From Fibrobacter sp. (GTDB lineage: Bacteria > Fibrobacterota > Fibrobacteria > Fibrobacterales > Fibrobacteraceae): a DNA stretch of 64,000 nt. Positions 41,501-51,350 of the stretch are shown piece after piece. The translations under genes and the position numbers were made by a program. Under the pieces are notes generated by a model, which did no database searches, was not told the DNA's origin, and worked only from the letters and a program-made list of their open reading frames with translations. The stretch lies in contig JAKSIG010000010.1 of the NCBI GenBank assembly GCA_024398955.1, positions 18,629 through 82,628 of the forward strand. The letters are read 5' to 3'. Numbering within the stretch: the first letter of the stretch is position 1; the number at the start of each line of letters is the position of its first letter.

Positions 41501-41932
41501 GAAACTTATGGATACCTCGGATACTATTTCCATGGGGCTGATTTCTTTGAGCAGCGTTATCCGGTTTCATGGTCTGCCAATTACGAACGCTGGAATAATC
41601 ATCTGAGCTTTGTTCCGCGATTCAAATCCTACAATCGCGACGACATGACGGAATTTGAATGGTCCCTGAACGAGTCCTTCGAAATGGTATTGATCAAGAA
41701 CCGACTTGAAATGTCTATCAATGGGGAAGTTCGTCAGGAATTCGTCAGCCGCGATAGGGGTTCCGATGAATCCGAAGCCGACCTGAACGCCTCTGGAACG
41801 GTAACGGTCCACTACACAAAGGACCTGTCGTCTGACTATACCATTGGCGGTTATTACTGCTATCGTCCTGATTCTAGAGCCGATCAGTATAAAGACATCT
41901 TTGCGTCCTTCAGCCTGAATTACGCATTCTAA
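38549..41932 (+). CDS. Beta-helix plus outer-membrane barrel protein with poly-Ser linker
   Basis: This 1127-aa protein has a signal peptide (residues 1-19), then about 95 residues of Ser/Glu/Val with repeated poly-Ser runs, a Fibrobacter-type linker. Residues about 125-370 show parallel beta-helix repeats (SGLDIRGGAFAAIG, NAKLLNVKIHGNKAG, TEILLSNVNVSDNNLG). From about 380 to the end the sequence is barrel-like, with aromatic-rich strands ending FSLNYAF. A charged, helical insert near 640-720 interrupts it. I infer an outer-membrane barrel carrying an extra-membrane beta-helix. GAGG 7 bases upstream and the TAATG overlap with the FecR gene imply coupling. Confidence 0.7.
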   Translation: MNKLLFALTCVVVGSALAQDTTAVVAPVAPAPVASATDSLIPVSSSSEDSTIVPSSSSQDSLVVAESSSSEQIALSSSEQIVDSTDSLSVSSSSIEQSSSSIEVIESSSSALSSSSIKIEVSYTEIGGEINGFLTAAKSPYKVTSSLVVSENQALVIDAGVELYFAAGSGLDIRGGAFAAIGNEERPVKMLAADSTKLWEGVRLTGEVRGDFNNVSIEGARTAIALENAGADILHASVAKSQVGISLRNSNAKLLNVKIHGNKAGTIISEGCFVSIDNVDFTKNETALVASENTEILLSNVNVSDNNLGILDMENNIIKDRSLKVEKNEVGIASVDILPENLRAVTANNSLDVSNAAKSLYLNLPEVAENPYAMSYRASAVPSIQAAELPRTWLLTGNVSTEIGYHLVFTNHNHTNGSYIFGTDTVAPGERYENYFKVPGLYSRYNTYMKLTSPEGRTFEFSTDVESDQWNSWNVHNVNLTYTDETRKVVLGDMFLNGGDIYMNGLNLFGAAYTTGYLKKDDGRHVFETTVFAGETNKPKLLGDDNPDVYNDVIQDGEAEVQNVVAGGRVTWNMHKRFSGALGFIGSESYKEDPYFRDGMSERVNTIDPEISSRTFFAEGNWLFWPGDIELNGQVAFGSADTTDAQAQRAIDRVFTAAGLSVENFALLRKLMKDEQLVSTLSRNDLEEIFGDNSTMTLSEMREQLRSLLRNAREISRSYEKRDGDPSEISGWDGQNVAARAGFRWGIGRTTLSGHFKYVGSKFYSAGSPDQLSNSRQIDFAVDQRLFDFWRLSLGYELNVENAASGEEYNVLGTKEGSVSGLPFESTSSWEREHVDDEDRALFIHDIVFRNSFKLSLFDVSLKYKLNLRDRNRAIHLYSDYRAESGVLKDPWFAPSGDNSVYAFNSNGDTVRVDSARFDQYYDLRDEPFLASGFEERLLKHSVELELSLKLNKHIVRFGGVWIYRDDLSKFREDDLLEDFEFKNETYGYLGYYFHGADFFEQRYPVSWSANYERWNNHLSFVPRFKSYNRDDMTEFEWSLNESFEMVLIKNRLEMSINGEVRQEFVSRDRGSDESEADLNASGTVTVHYTKDLSSDYTIGGYYCYRPDSRADQYKDIFASFSLNYAF

Positions 41933-41945
41933 GAGGGGGCTTATC

Positions 41946-44900
41946 ATGAAGAGTATTTTTATGAAAAAAGTTTACTGCATTTTTTCGCTTGTATTGCTGT
42001 TTGCCTTGTCATCCTTTGCCGCGGTGACCGAAGGCGTTGACTACGATGCCAATGGCGGCTGCTCCTTCAGCATCAAGACTGCAAATGGCCTCATGAATAT
42101 TGGGGAAATTCCTGCAGGAGAATGTGCGTCACCAGTTTATGAATTGGAAACGGACGTGGTTCTCGGTTCTTCAAAGCCTACCGCATCTTGTATCACCAAC
42201 TGGGATAATACCCATGCCACCTTTAAGGGAACGTTGAATGGAAAGGGACATAAGATTAGCGGCGTTTGCTTGAACGAAGTGGATGTACAGAAACTGACAT
42301 TGTTTGATGTGAGTGCAGGTGCGGTAATCTTTAATCTTGATTTTGAAAACATTTACATTCATGGGGAACAGAACTCCATGTACGGAGACTTTGTTCCGGC
42401 TTTGTTTGCCGGAAATACAAATGTGAATTCCGACTTGATTACCTTTTCATCCCTAAATATCTCTAACGTATCCATCAGTCTCGCTTCTGGTGGTGCAATT
42501 GGCAATATCGGTATGCTTGTTGCCAGGGCAGGGAATCCCATGATTGTGAATCAGGTTAACGTTGAGAATTCTTCTGTGTCTATCTTGGGGAATTCATCAA
42601 GTCAGTATATCGGTGGCTTGTTTGGCAACTTAAATTCCCCAAAACTTATTGTAAGCGGTAGCAACATAAAAATGGATATTGAAGGCTCTGCCACTTCAAG
42701 CGCTTATTTTTACGTTGGCGGTATTTTGGGCTATACAAGTTCCATTGATACGCTAAACTTTAGCAACGACTCCGTTGAAGGATCCATAAACATTCTTAGC
42801 GGTTCTAGTGTATACTGCGGAGGCTTTATAGGACGTCTTTCAAGAGATAAGGCGGTTTATACGATTTCCCGTTCAAGTTTTATCGGTGATATGAATTTTA
42901 GCGTGTCGAACTATTATAGTTTTGCAGGCGGTATTATCGGTGAAGTTGGTTACAGTTCTGGTTCGACATTGACTTTGAATTCTGTTTCTGTAAAAAGTAA
43001 GACCGGTTATTCTAGCCCCTTCATTGACATCAAGGGTTGTGGCTACATGTATTATGTTGGTGGCCTTATTGGTGAAAGTTATTTTGAAACTGATATTACG
43101 GATTGTAGTGTTGAAGGATCAATAATAGAATCTATACCAAATGCTAATAATGGCTATATCAGTGGAATGGTTGGTTATTCAAATAAAAAGCTTACTGTTT
43201 CCAATTCTCATTTTATAGGATCATTACCCGTTAGTTACGGCACCTATGGAATTGCCTACAATTATGAATCGACGTCTTCATACAGTGATTCCTACGTCAT
43301 TGATTTTGCAAACAATCAAAAAGGGCTGGTGCCTTCATCCAGTGTAAAGCTACTGCATCTCGTTGGCATTGGATCCTCGTTAGATGAACCTTTGATGTTT
43401 TATGATGGTGGCAAGGAACTGGGTTATGCCATTTTGAATTCCCCGGCGTATGCTTACATGGCAGGGAAGACCTTCGATACGGACGGAACGATCAGAAATC
43501 CTCTAGAAGGCGAAGAAAAAGTTCATCGTGTGATGGGTATTTTCTCTATAGATACTCTATTTGATCTCTATACTGATAAAAATGGTCACATCGCATATTC
43601 TGCAGATGGTTCTTCCTTCGGTTCTGCAGAATTGAATAAAATTGTCTGGCCTAGCCAATGGAATGTTAATTGGCGTCCAAGTCTATCTACAAAGTATACG
43701 GCTGATACCACATTCTCTATGGCTGTAGTTGAGGGAATTGATTATGTGGTTGACGGATGTAATGTTTCTTTGCTGCAATCTCCTGCATTGCTGAATATTG
43801 GAAAAATTCCATTAAATGGATGTGAAAATCCGATCTATAATTTGGAAACGGATGTTGTCCTTAGTACAGCGGCTGTTTCAAGTGGCTGTTCGCCTAACTG
43901 GAACCAAGAAGGTAAAACTTTTAAAGGAACCCTAAATGGCAATGGACATGTTATTAAGGGCATTTGTCATATAGCTAAGGATTATAGTGATTTCTCCTTG
44001 TTCTCCATTTATGGAAATACTACCATCAGCGACTTGACTTTTGAAAATGTCTACATGAATAATGAACACGAAATCGGTGGCTCTGATTGGAATGTTGGTA
44101 TTTTCAATGTTGATTCCGACAAGTCCATGAAGCATGAATTCAAGAATATAACCATAAATAACATCTCGATGTATGGCCATAACTCATCAAAATTCACCAG
44201 AATTGGAGCATTGATTGGTGCTGCCAATGGTGAAATTTTAATTGATCATGTAAATGTTATCAATGCTTACATCAGCTCAAATTCAATGAGAACTTATCTC
44301 GGCGGTATTGTGGGCGACATGGAATATGGAACATTGTCAATTGACAGATCCTATGTGAGCGGAACTTTGCTTGCCACGTCTATTAGTTACGAGGCAAAGG
44401 CGGGTGGCCTTGTCGGTCGCATAAATCCGTATACATCTAATGTGTTGTTTACGAATAATGTTGGAAATGCCGAGGTTTCTGCATCGTCTTCTTTCGGCAC
44501 TGCGGCTGGTGGCTTGGTTGGCGAATTGATGTCGACCGATGCTAAATTTGCAAAAAACAAATCCATCAAAACTGTTTCGGCATCCGCAAGTAATGAACAG
44601 CGTGCCGGTGGATTAATTGGTTACATGGGGGGCGTGTCTTCTTTTGAATCCAGGGATGATTCTGTAAGTGCTAAGATTTCTGCAGGCCGGTATAAAGCCG
44701 CTGATCAAGTTCTTGATATGGGTGGATTGATTGGTCAAATTTACTCCTATAACACAAGCGTTAATGACTTTATCAATCCTGTATTCAGTGGTCGTGTAAG
44801 TAATACGGACTCTTTAAGATCTGCTGGTTATTTAGGCGGAGTGATTGGGCGTATCTACAATAATTCTAGCGGCAACATTAGCCAGCTGAATATTTCTGGA

Positions 44901-47900
44901 GCTACTGTTAGATCGTCCAATGGTAAAATTGACACATTGATTTATGGTACTACAAAGAATTTGCAGAATTGCTATTTCGGCGGCCTTGTCGGTTATTCCT
45001 ATGCACATACAAATATTTCCAATAGCTTTGTTTATGGCAGCATCAATATTAGACGAAACACAAAAAATTCCTATAAAAATGATTATGTAGCCGGTCTTGT
45101 AGGATATGTTCCGACATCGACAATAAACTTGTTTGTACGTAAAAGTGTTTTTGTAGGAAAACTAGATTATGGTTATGTGATGCAGGGCTTAGCCTATGGT
45201 GGCTCTAGTTCTGGACGATCCGTCGAGGATAGTTATGCCATTGACTTGAACGGAAATGCAACCCTTGTATGGAACTGGACCCCAGATAGAGTCCGTGTCG
45301 CAGAAGTTTCTTCGACTCTGGATGGTGACATGACCTTCTATACAGGTTCCAGCCCGCTGGCAACCTATAAACCCAACAGTCCTAAATTTGCTCACTTTAT
45401 TGGTCTTGCCCTTGATGAAACTCTTGGATTTGCCGTTCCTGCGTCTGAGAAATTAGCTCCTGTTTACCATATTTATGCCGCAAGGCAATCTGGAGCTGTT
45501 GTGTATGATTTCTATACCAATGGTGAAGGCAGAATTGCTTATAACCCTGATGGTTCTACTGTTACTGCAGCCGATCTTGCTGCCATTGAATATCCTGCCG
45601 GATGGCCTGCAGACAAGAAAGCTAGCCTGAGTAAGGTGTATACCGAGGATGACATTGTTGTAGAACCTTTGGGCAGTGACAGCTATGAAATTGCTGAATG
45701 CACGGTGTTCATTAAGAAGTTTGAAGCCTTGATGTCTCCAGAAAAAATTGATATCCCCAGCAACTGTTCGTATGTCGACTACAAATTGGCTAACGATATT
45801 GTGGTAAGTAAAGAAAAGCAGGATGTCGGTTGTACGTCTAATTGGATAAATACGTTTGCTACAATGAAAAAGGGTACTTTCAATGGGGAGGGCCATACCA
45901 TTTCAGGAATTTGTTTAAACGAGACTGACTCTAGTGAAGTTTATCTCTGGAATCTGAAAGGAATGTTCTCTGTATCGAATGTAAATCTCGAAAACATTTA
46001 TGTTGGGGTTGATCGCGGAACCGATAACGTGGAGTATCGGGCTTCAATTTTTAAAGTTGATACAGCCTATATGGAAAATAACTTTAACGACATTTCCTTA
46101 GATGGCGTTACCGTAGAGGCGCATGGCGGAACAAATAAGGATGGATATGCGGCCTGGCTTATGGCCTATGGCAATAGAGGTTCCGTATACTTTGACAGGG
46201 TGCATGTCAAGAATTCCAAAATTATTACATCCGGAGCAATCAATGTAGGTGGATTTGCTGGATTCAGTACCAAGAATACCTATGTACGTAATAGCGATGT
46301 TCAGGGGAATATCAATGTAAAATCTATGAGTAACCGTGCAAAAGTGGGCGGCTTTATAGGTTCATTTGGTGGTTCAACGTCAGCAACGGGATCTGTTGAG
46401 GAAAGCTCGTTTGATGGCGAAATTGACATTGATTGTTATGGTTCTGTATATGCAGGGGGTATTTTAGGATATCATAGTTCATCGTTCTACTTTAGAGCTT
46501 ATGACATAAAAGTTTCTAGTGGTAAGGGGTATGCTGGAACTTTGATCAATGCGAAGAGTGGCAGTGCTGAAAGTGCTATTGGTGGAATTATTGGAAGCGC
46601 CAGATCTGTAGGAATCAGTGATTCTTATGTAGAGGGAAGAATTGCGTATAGTCGCATATCATCATCTTCTTCTAATGCATCGTATGTGGGTGGCGTTGTT
46701 GGTGTGTGCTCCGTATCAAGCAATTCAATTAGTGGTGTAAATTTTGTAGGGTATTTGCCCGAAGGTCAGGAATCTAATGATTATCGTTATGGTGTCGGCT
46801 ATTGCAGTGGAAGCGTCCTCAATAGTTATGCCATTGATTTGAATTCTGCTGCAGAATCTCTAGGTAGATCCATTGAAAGTAAAAAATCCGCCATGGTAAA
46901 CGTATCCGATTTAACTAAGCCGGCAACTGTTTATTACGACGGAATGATTTTGAATGATGTGTCTTTACAGACTCCTGCTGTTGCCTATAGCGTAGGCCAG
47001 GTGTATAAACCGGGGTCAAATTACAATCTGCCTATGAATAGGGTTCTTTCTCATGATTCCCTAACGCACTTGATTCGTTGGAGTTCTTGTGAGGATACAA
47101 CCACGATTTTGAGTGTTTATACAAACCATGAAGGTAAGTTGGGCTACTTTGCAGATGGAACTCCGTTCACTAAGGATGACGTTCCAGAAGGGCTTTGTAC
47201 AGAGCCTAACTTTGATTTCGTGTATAAGAGTGATATGACTCATGGAATTTCAGTCCCCTACAATAAGACTGATTTTGCTGTGGACGGTTGTGTTACTAGC
47301 ATTAAAACTCAGGCTGCTTTGTTCGGCATCGAAAATGCACCTTATGAACGTTCTTGTGAAAATGTGACTCTTAAATTGGAAAAAGATTTTGATTTTGGAG
47401 CCACGTCGACAGAAGCTGGGTGTACCAGTAACTGGGATATTCAAAATATCGTGTTTGACGATAAGTTTGACTTTGATGGAAATAATCACACCATTAGAGG
47501 AATATGTCTCAATAATGGGGAGAAGGCTGCCTACCTCTTTGGCGGAGGAAAAGGTGGTAAAATTCAAAACCTGACGCTGGAAGATATCTACCTTAAAGGA
47601 GAAAGTACAACGGATGTTGTGGAAGTTTCCTTATCTAGCGGAAATTTTCAATGGGAAAACGTGACTATCAACAATGTGACGATTGAAAGTGACTGCAATG
47701 CTAACAAGAACTGTTATGCAGGTCTCCTTTCTGCGAGTTTACCATATACATCGGTTTCTTCAACGAAGGCTACGAATGTAACCATTAATGTTGCCGGAGG
47801 CTTGAATGTCTTTGTGGGAGGCTTTATTGGAAGTTTGGATAACCATATTCCTAGCTTGAATTTTGATAACAATTTATTCGAGGGCTCCATAAACGTAAAT

Positions 47901-50900
47901 TCTCCGGCTAATGCAGATGCCTACATTGGTGGACTTATGGGATATCAAGGCGGGAACTACATGAGAACCGCTTGGAACGATACCATCAGGGCTCAGATAA
48001 ACGTTGATTTAAAAAAAGGATATATAGGCGGTTTCTTTGGCTTATCGGAAAGTATTATTGCTACAAATCGTGCTAGCAACTTTGTTTTTGATGGTTGCAT
48101 CTCCGGTTCAATAGCAAGTGATGCAACTGTGGGTGGAATTGTAGGTCGTTTCCCCGATTCGGGTGGTCAAATGTCAGGCTTGTTTGATGGAGTTCTTGTG
48201 AAAGAATCAGGAACTGATGGTAAATTGTTTGACTTTAGTCAAATATCGGGCAATGTTGGCGGTATTGTCGGCTTTTCTGGAGCGAATGCCCCGGATACAA
48301 AGCGTGCTTATGTGAACGGTGTTTTTGATATAAGCTCTGACGGATCAGCTTCAGTTGGCGGATTTTATGGAGTCGGCTCCGGTACAATTCGCAATTCGGT
48401 ACTCGTAGGAACATTTAACTTGAGCGGCAAATCTTCTGCCAGAGCTTTCGGTAAGGAGTATGCGCTTATAAATGGTTATATACGGGCAAGTCACTCTTAT
48501 GCTGTTGTTGATGGTTCTGAGCTACAACCTGAAAACGATTTGTATTATTCATCGGTTATAAATACTTCTGATGAAAGGGCTGTTGTCTTTTTAGAAGATG
48601 GCCTCCGTGATACGGTTGTTGCAAGGTCTGCTGCATTCGCTCACTTGTTGAATTCAGGAATGAATGGGGATGATTCCGATGATGACAATTATGGTGTTGA
48701 TGACGACAATGACGATGTGAATAATGACGATGGCGATGAAGACTTGCCTTTGATGGCCCCCAAGGTTCTGCGAGTTCCTCCTGTTTTAAGGGCTCCGGAT
48801 CCTGTATCCTACGAAGGCTTCTATTACGATCCCAATGAAAATGACGGTTATCCTTCCATCATCTCCAATGGAGAACTGCCCACTTACAGGGTGACTTGGC
48901 AGATTGACGGAATGCCTGCAGCTATTGCCTATACCGATAAGTTTGGACAGTTGGCTTATGCTGCCGATGGTTCCTCCTTGTTCGACGAAGTTGGCGAACC
49001 TTTAGATGGAAATGAAATCCCTCTAAAGACGCTTACCAAGAAGAAAACTTCTGAAGATGAACTGGATTCCATCATTACCTGGGTCAACGTCAAGAATGAA
49101 AACTTGCTATGGGACGAATCCCGCTCGTTCGCCCAGGATGTAGTTTACGTTCGCATGGCGGCTCCTGCTCCTCATGAGACCGAATTTACGGTAACCCTCG
49201 GTGATGTCTCCAAGTATAAGCCGTTCTTCCAGCCACAGGAAATTCCTCCTAAGTTTACGGTGGCCGAAGCCCTGGCATTGCCGGAAGTGGGTGCCATGGG
49301 ACTCTGCCAGACGGGTTGGGATATTTATAGAGATGGCGATCTTTATACGTCGATTACGGATAAGGTCAATGGGGAATACCTGTGGGTTTCTGCAGTCGGT
49401 TTCTCTGGCGACATTGTGGTAATGCCTACTTTTGAAGCGGGTAATTGTGCAACACGCTCTGTAACAGTATCTCTTGTTGAAGATCATGATGGTGCTGCCG
49501 TTTCCGACCTGGTAAAGTTTATTGTGAAGTACGGCAATGAAGTGCTGCCTGTGAATAATGGAAAGGTTACAGTTCCATACGTGAAGGGCCTTTCTCTTGA
49601 TTACGAAATTACTGCATTGGATGATAGTACGTTCAAACTTGTAGGAGTTGCTTTGAACAAGGCTCCTGTTAAGTCTGTGGGTTCTATTATGCTGGAAGAT
49701 GATGTGGTATTTGGAGTTTCTCTGAAGGGTATCTCCGATAATCCTGGTGATGATGACCCAGGCGATGTTCCCCCTGAAGATCCTAGCGACAACCCGGGTG
49801 ACGATCCTGATTTGCCCCCGGCAAATGACGATCATTACAGTATTGCCAAGGTTGACTTTGTGAATTTGGGTTCTGCCGCACATTTAGAGGTTTCTGTGGC
49901 TGATGTCAAGGCGAAGGAGCCTGTGGTTCTATATGCAAGTCTTTATGCCGACAGCGTCTGGATCAAGGATACGCTCATGACTGCCAATGCAGAATCCAGG
50001 ACTTATGCTATGAACTTCTTCCCGCTAAGTCCCGATAAAAAGTATTACGTGGAGGTTTTGCTACGTGGAGCAGGAAAGCCTGTAACTAGGGAATCTCGCG
50101 AAGTTGAAGTTTCTGCTGTTGCCAAGACGGTAGAATCGGGCTACTGGTATATGCTTTCTATGGCAGGTGTTGCAGAAAGCTATAAGTTCCCCGATTACAA
50201 TGATGCTGCATTCTACAGCTGGAACGAAGATTTCCCCATCGGTGAATACATGCAGTATCAGCGTCTAACCTCGTTGAAGGATGTTGATGCTGCTTCGGGT
50301 TACTGGATTTATACTTCTGAGCCGCTGGTTCTTGTTCCGACTACTGCAGAATCTGTTGAAGATTCTATTCGCTGGAATCTAAAAAATCATTACACCGGTT
50401 GGAACCTTGTGGCGAATCCTTATTCTTGGGCCCTTAAGGTTGGGGAATTCAATTTTGAAGACCCCGAAGATTCCACTCAAGTTCCTTGGAAGTGGGATAC
50501 GAAAAATCAGCGTTATGTAATTGCCAATGCACTTGACGTTTATGAAGCCATGTGGGTCTATACGGAGGAAAACCGCGAATTGGCCTTGAGTTCTGAACCT
50601 TACTTTGCTGACTCGATTTCTTTCGCCGGTAAAAGGGCTGCAAAAAAAGTCTCTCGCGATTCCTGGAGCCTGCGTTTGGCCCTTGAAGGTGAAAATGGTA
50701 TGGCTGATTCCTGGAATGTGATCGGTCTTGGAAGCCGAGACATTTCTCTAGCGAAGCCGCCCGTAGCAGTGGGGGAGGCTCTTACCCTAGAAATCAAGGA
50801 TGGAAACAGGGCTCTTGCCAAGTCTATCAAGTCAAATGCGGACATGTCCTGGAATATCGAACTTGCATCCTCGATTCCGCAGGTTGCCAAGCTTTCTGTT

Positions 50901-51314
50901 GCAGGTCTTAACGATTTGGAACAGCTTGGCTTGAAGGCTTATCTTGAAATGGATGGTTCTGTAGTACAGCTATCTTCTACAGAACCGTTGGATATTCGTT
51001 TGGGTGTTGCAACAAGGCGAGCCATGCTAAAGGTGTCTTCTGTTCCTGTGGTGGCAATGTCCAAGGGCATTAGTGAACTTCGCTACAGCGTAAAGGGCGA
51101 AAATCTAACAGTATGCTTCCTTCTTGCTGAAGCATCTGCAAAGCCTTCTATCGTTACTTTGTACGATGCGCAGGGACATGTGCTGCTCCAGAAGAGGGAA
51201 GAATCCTATGCGGGACTTCATGAAGTCTCTCTCCATGGGGTACGTTATTCAGGAATAGGTATTCTGAAGGTCTCCGCGGGGGGCAAAACCCAGACCGCGA
51301 AACTTAAGTTCTAG
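41946..51314 (+). CDS. Giant GLUG-type repeat surface protein with candidate type IX secretion signal
   Basis: This 3122-aa protein has a signal peptide (VYCIFSLVLLFALSSFA). It contains four large repeats starting near residues 27, 594, 1241 and 1773. Each opens with a Cys-containing header, for example TFKGTLNGNGHVIKGIC, and continues with many GLUG-like cores (AGGLVGRI, VGGFIGSL, IGGIIGSA; about 25 in all). GLUG motifs occur in bacterial surface and adhesion proteins. An Asp-rich stretch near 2240-2265 could bind calcium. A Pro/Asp linker near 2600-2628 leads to a C-terminal module. The final 85 residues (VTLYDAQGHVLLQKREE, GIGILKVSAGG) resemble a type IX sorting domain. It follows the barrel gene by 13 bp with GAGGGGG upstream. 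Confidence 0.8.
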   Translation: MKSIFMKKVYCIFSLVLLFALSSFAAVTEGVDYDANGGCSFSIKTANGLMNIGEIPAGECASPVYELETDVVLGSSKPTASCITNWDNTHATFKGTLNGKGHKISGVCLNEVDVQKLTLFDVSAGAVIFNLDFENIYIHGEQNSMYGDFVPALFAGNTNVNSDLITFSSLNISNVSISLASGGAIGNIGMLVARAGNPMIVNQVNVENSSVSILGNSSSQYIGGLFGNLNSPKLIVSGSNIKMDIEGSATSSAYFYVGGILGYTSSIDTLNFSNDSVEGSINILSGSSVYCGGFIGRLSRDKAVYTISRSSFIGDMNFSVSNYYSFAGGIIGEVGYSSGSTLTLNSVSVKSKTGYSSPFIDIKGCGYMYYVGGLIGESYFETDITDCSVEGSIIESIPNANNGYISGMVGYSNKKLTVSNSHFIGSLPVSYGTYGIAYNYESTSSYSDSYVIDFANNQKGLVPSSSVKLLHLVGIGSSLDEPLMFYDGGKELGYAILNSPAYAYMAGKTFDTDGTIRNPLEGEEKVHRVMGIFSIDTLFDLYTDKNGHIAYSADGSSFGSAELNKIVWPSQWNVNWRPSLSTKYTADTTFSMAVVEGIDYVVDGCNVSLLQSPALLNIGKIPLNGCENPIYNLETDVVLSTAAVSSGCSPNWNQEGKTFKGTLNGNGHVIKGICHIAKDYSDFSLFSIYGNTTISDLTFENVYMNNEHEIGGSDWNVGIFNVDSDKSMKHEFKNITINNISMYGHNSSKFTRIGALIGAANGEILIDHVNVINAYISSNSMRTYLGGIVGDMEYGTLSIDRSYVSGTLLATSISYEAKAGGLVGRINPYTSNVLFTNNVGNAEVSASSSFGTAAGGLVGELMSTDAKFAKNKSIKTVSASASNEQRAGGLIGYMGGVSSFESRDDSVSAKISAGRYKAADQVLDMGGLIGQIYSYNTSVNDFINPVFSGRVSNTDSLRSAGYLGGVIGRIYNNSSGNISQLNISGATVRSSNGKIDTLIYGTTKNLQNCYFGGLVGYSYAHTNISNSFVYGSINIRRNTKNSYKNDYVAGLVGYVPTSTINLFVRKSVFVGKLDYGYVMQGLAYGGSSSGRSVEDSYAIDLNGNATLVWNWTPDRVRVAEVSSTLDGDMTFYTGSSPLATYKPNSPKFAHFIGLALDETLGFAVPASEKLAPVYHIYAARQSGAVVYDFYTNGEGRIAYNPDGSTVTAADLAAIEYPAGWPADKKASLSKVYTEDDIVVEPLGSDSYEIAECTVFIKKFEALMSPEKIDIPSNCSYVDYKLANDIVVSKEKQDVGCTSNWINTFATMKKGTFNGEGHTISGICLNETDSSEVYLWNLKGMFSVSNVNLENIYVGVDRGTDNVEYRASIFKVDTAYMENNFNDISLDGVTVEAHGGTNKDGYAAWLMAYGNRGSVYFDRVHVKNSKIITSGAINVGGFAGFSTKNTYVRNSDVQGNINVKSMSNRAKVGGFIGSFGGSTSATGSVEESSFDGEIDIDCYGSVYAGGILGYHSSSFYFRAYDIKVSSGKGYAGTLINAKSGSAESAIGGIIGSARSVGISDSYVEGRIAYSRISSSSSNASYVGGVVGVCSVSSNSISGVNFVGYLPEGQESNDYRYGVGYCSGSVLNSYAIDLNSAAESLGRSIESKKSAMVNVSDLTKPATVYYDGMILNDVSLQTPAVAYSVGQVYKPGSNYNLPMNRVLSHDSLTHLIRWSSCEDTTTILSVYTNHEGKLGYFADGTPFTKDDVPEGLCTEPNFDFVYKSDMTHGISVPYNKTDFAVDGCVTSIKTQAALFGIENAPYERSCENVTLKLEKDFDFGATSTEAGCTSNWDIQNIVFDDKFDFDGNNHTIRGICLNNGEKAAYLFGGGKGGKIQNLTLEDIYLKGESTTDVVEVSLSSGNFQWENVTINNVTIESDCNANKNCYAGLLSASLPYTSVSSTKATNVTINVAGGLNVFVGGFIGSLDNHIPSLNFDNNLFEGSINVNSPANADAYIGGLMGYQGGNYMRTAWNDTIRAQINVDLKKGYIGGFFGLSESIIATNRASNFVFDGCISGSIASDATVGGIVGRFPDSGGQMSGLFDGVLVKESGTDGKLFDFSQISGNVGGIVGFSGANAPDTKRAYVNGVFDISSDGSASVGGFYGVGSGTIRNSVLVGTFNLSGKSSARAFGKEYALINGYIRASHSYAVVDGSELQPENDLYYSSVINTSDERAVVFLEDGLRDTVVARSAAFAHLLNSGMNGDDSDDDNYGVDDDNDDVNNDDGDEDLPLMAPKVLRVPPVLRAPDPVSYEGFYYDPNENDGYPSIISNGELPTYRVTWQIDGMPAAIAYTDKFGQLAYAADGSSLFDEVGEPLDGNEIPLKTLTKKKTSEDELDSIITWVNVKNENLLWDESRSFAQDVVYVRMAAPAPHETEFTVTLGDVSKYKPFFQPQEIPPKFTVAEALALPEVGAMGLCQTGWDIYRDGDLYTSITDKVNGEYLWVSAVGFSGDIVVMPTFEAGNCATRSVTVSLVEDHDGAAVSDLVKFIVKYGNEVLPVNNGKVTVPYVKGLSLDYEITALDDSTFKLVGVALNKAPVKSVGSIMLEDDVVFGVSLKGISDNPGDDDPGDVPPEDPSDNPGDDPDLPPANDDHYSIAKVDFVNLGSAAHLEVSVADVKAKEPVVLYASLYADSVWIKDTLMTANAESRTYAMNFFPLSPDKKYYVEVLLRGAGKPVTRESREVEVSAVAKTVESGYWYMLSMAGVAESYKFPDYNDAAFYSWNEDFPIGEYMQYQRLTSLKDVDAASGYWIYTSEPLVLVPTTAESVEDSIRWNLKNHYTGWNLVANPYSWALKVGEFNFEDPEDSTQVPWKWDTKNQRYVIANALDVYEAMWVYTEENRELALSSEPYFADSISFAGKRAAKKVSRDSWSLRLALEGENGMADSWNVIGLGSRDISLAKPPVAVGEALTLEIKDGNRALAKSIKSNADMSWNIELASSIPQVAKLSVAGLNDLEQLGLKAYLEMDGSVVQLSSTEPLDIRLGVATRRAMLKVSSVPVVAMSKGISELRYSVKGENLTVCFLLAEASAKPSIVTLYDAQGHVLLQKREESYAGLHEVSLHGVRYSGIGILKVSAGGKTQTAKLKF

Positions 51315-51350
51315 TTTTGACAACCTTTCTTTTACTATCTTTGCGCCCGT

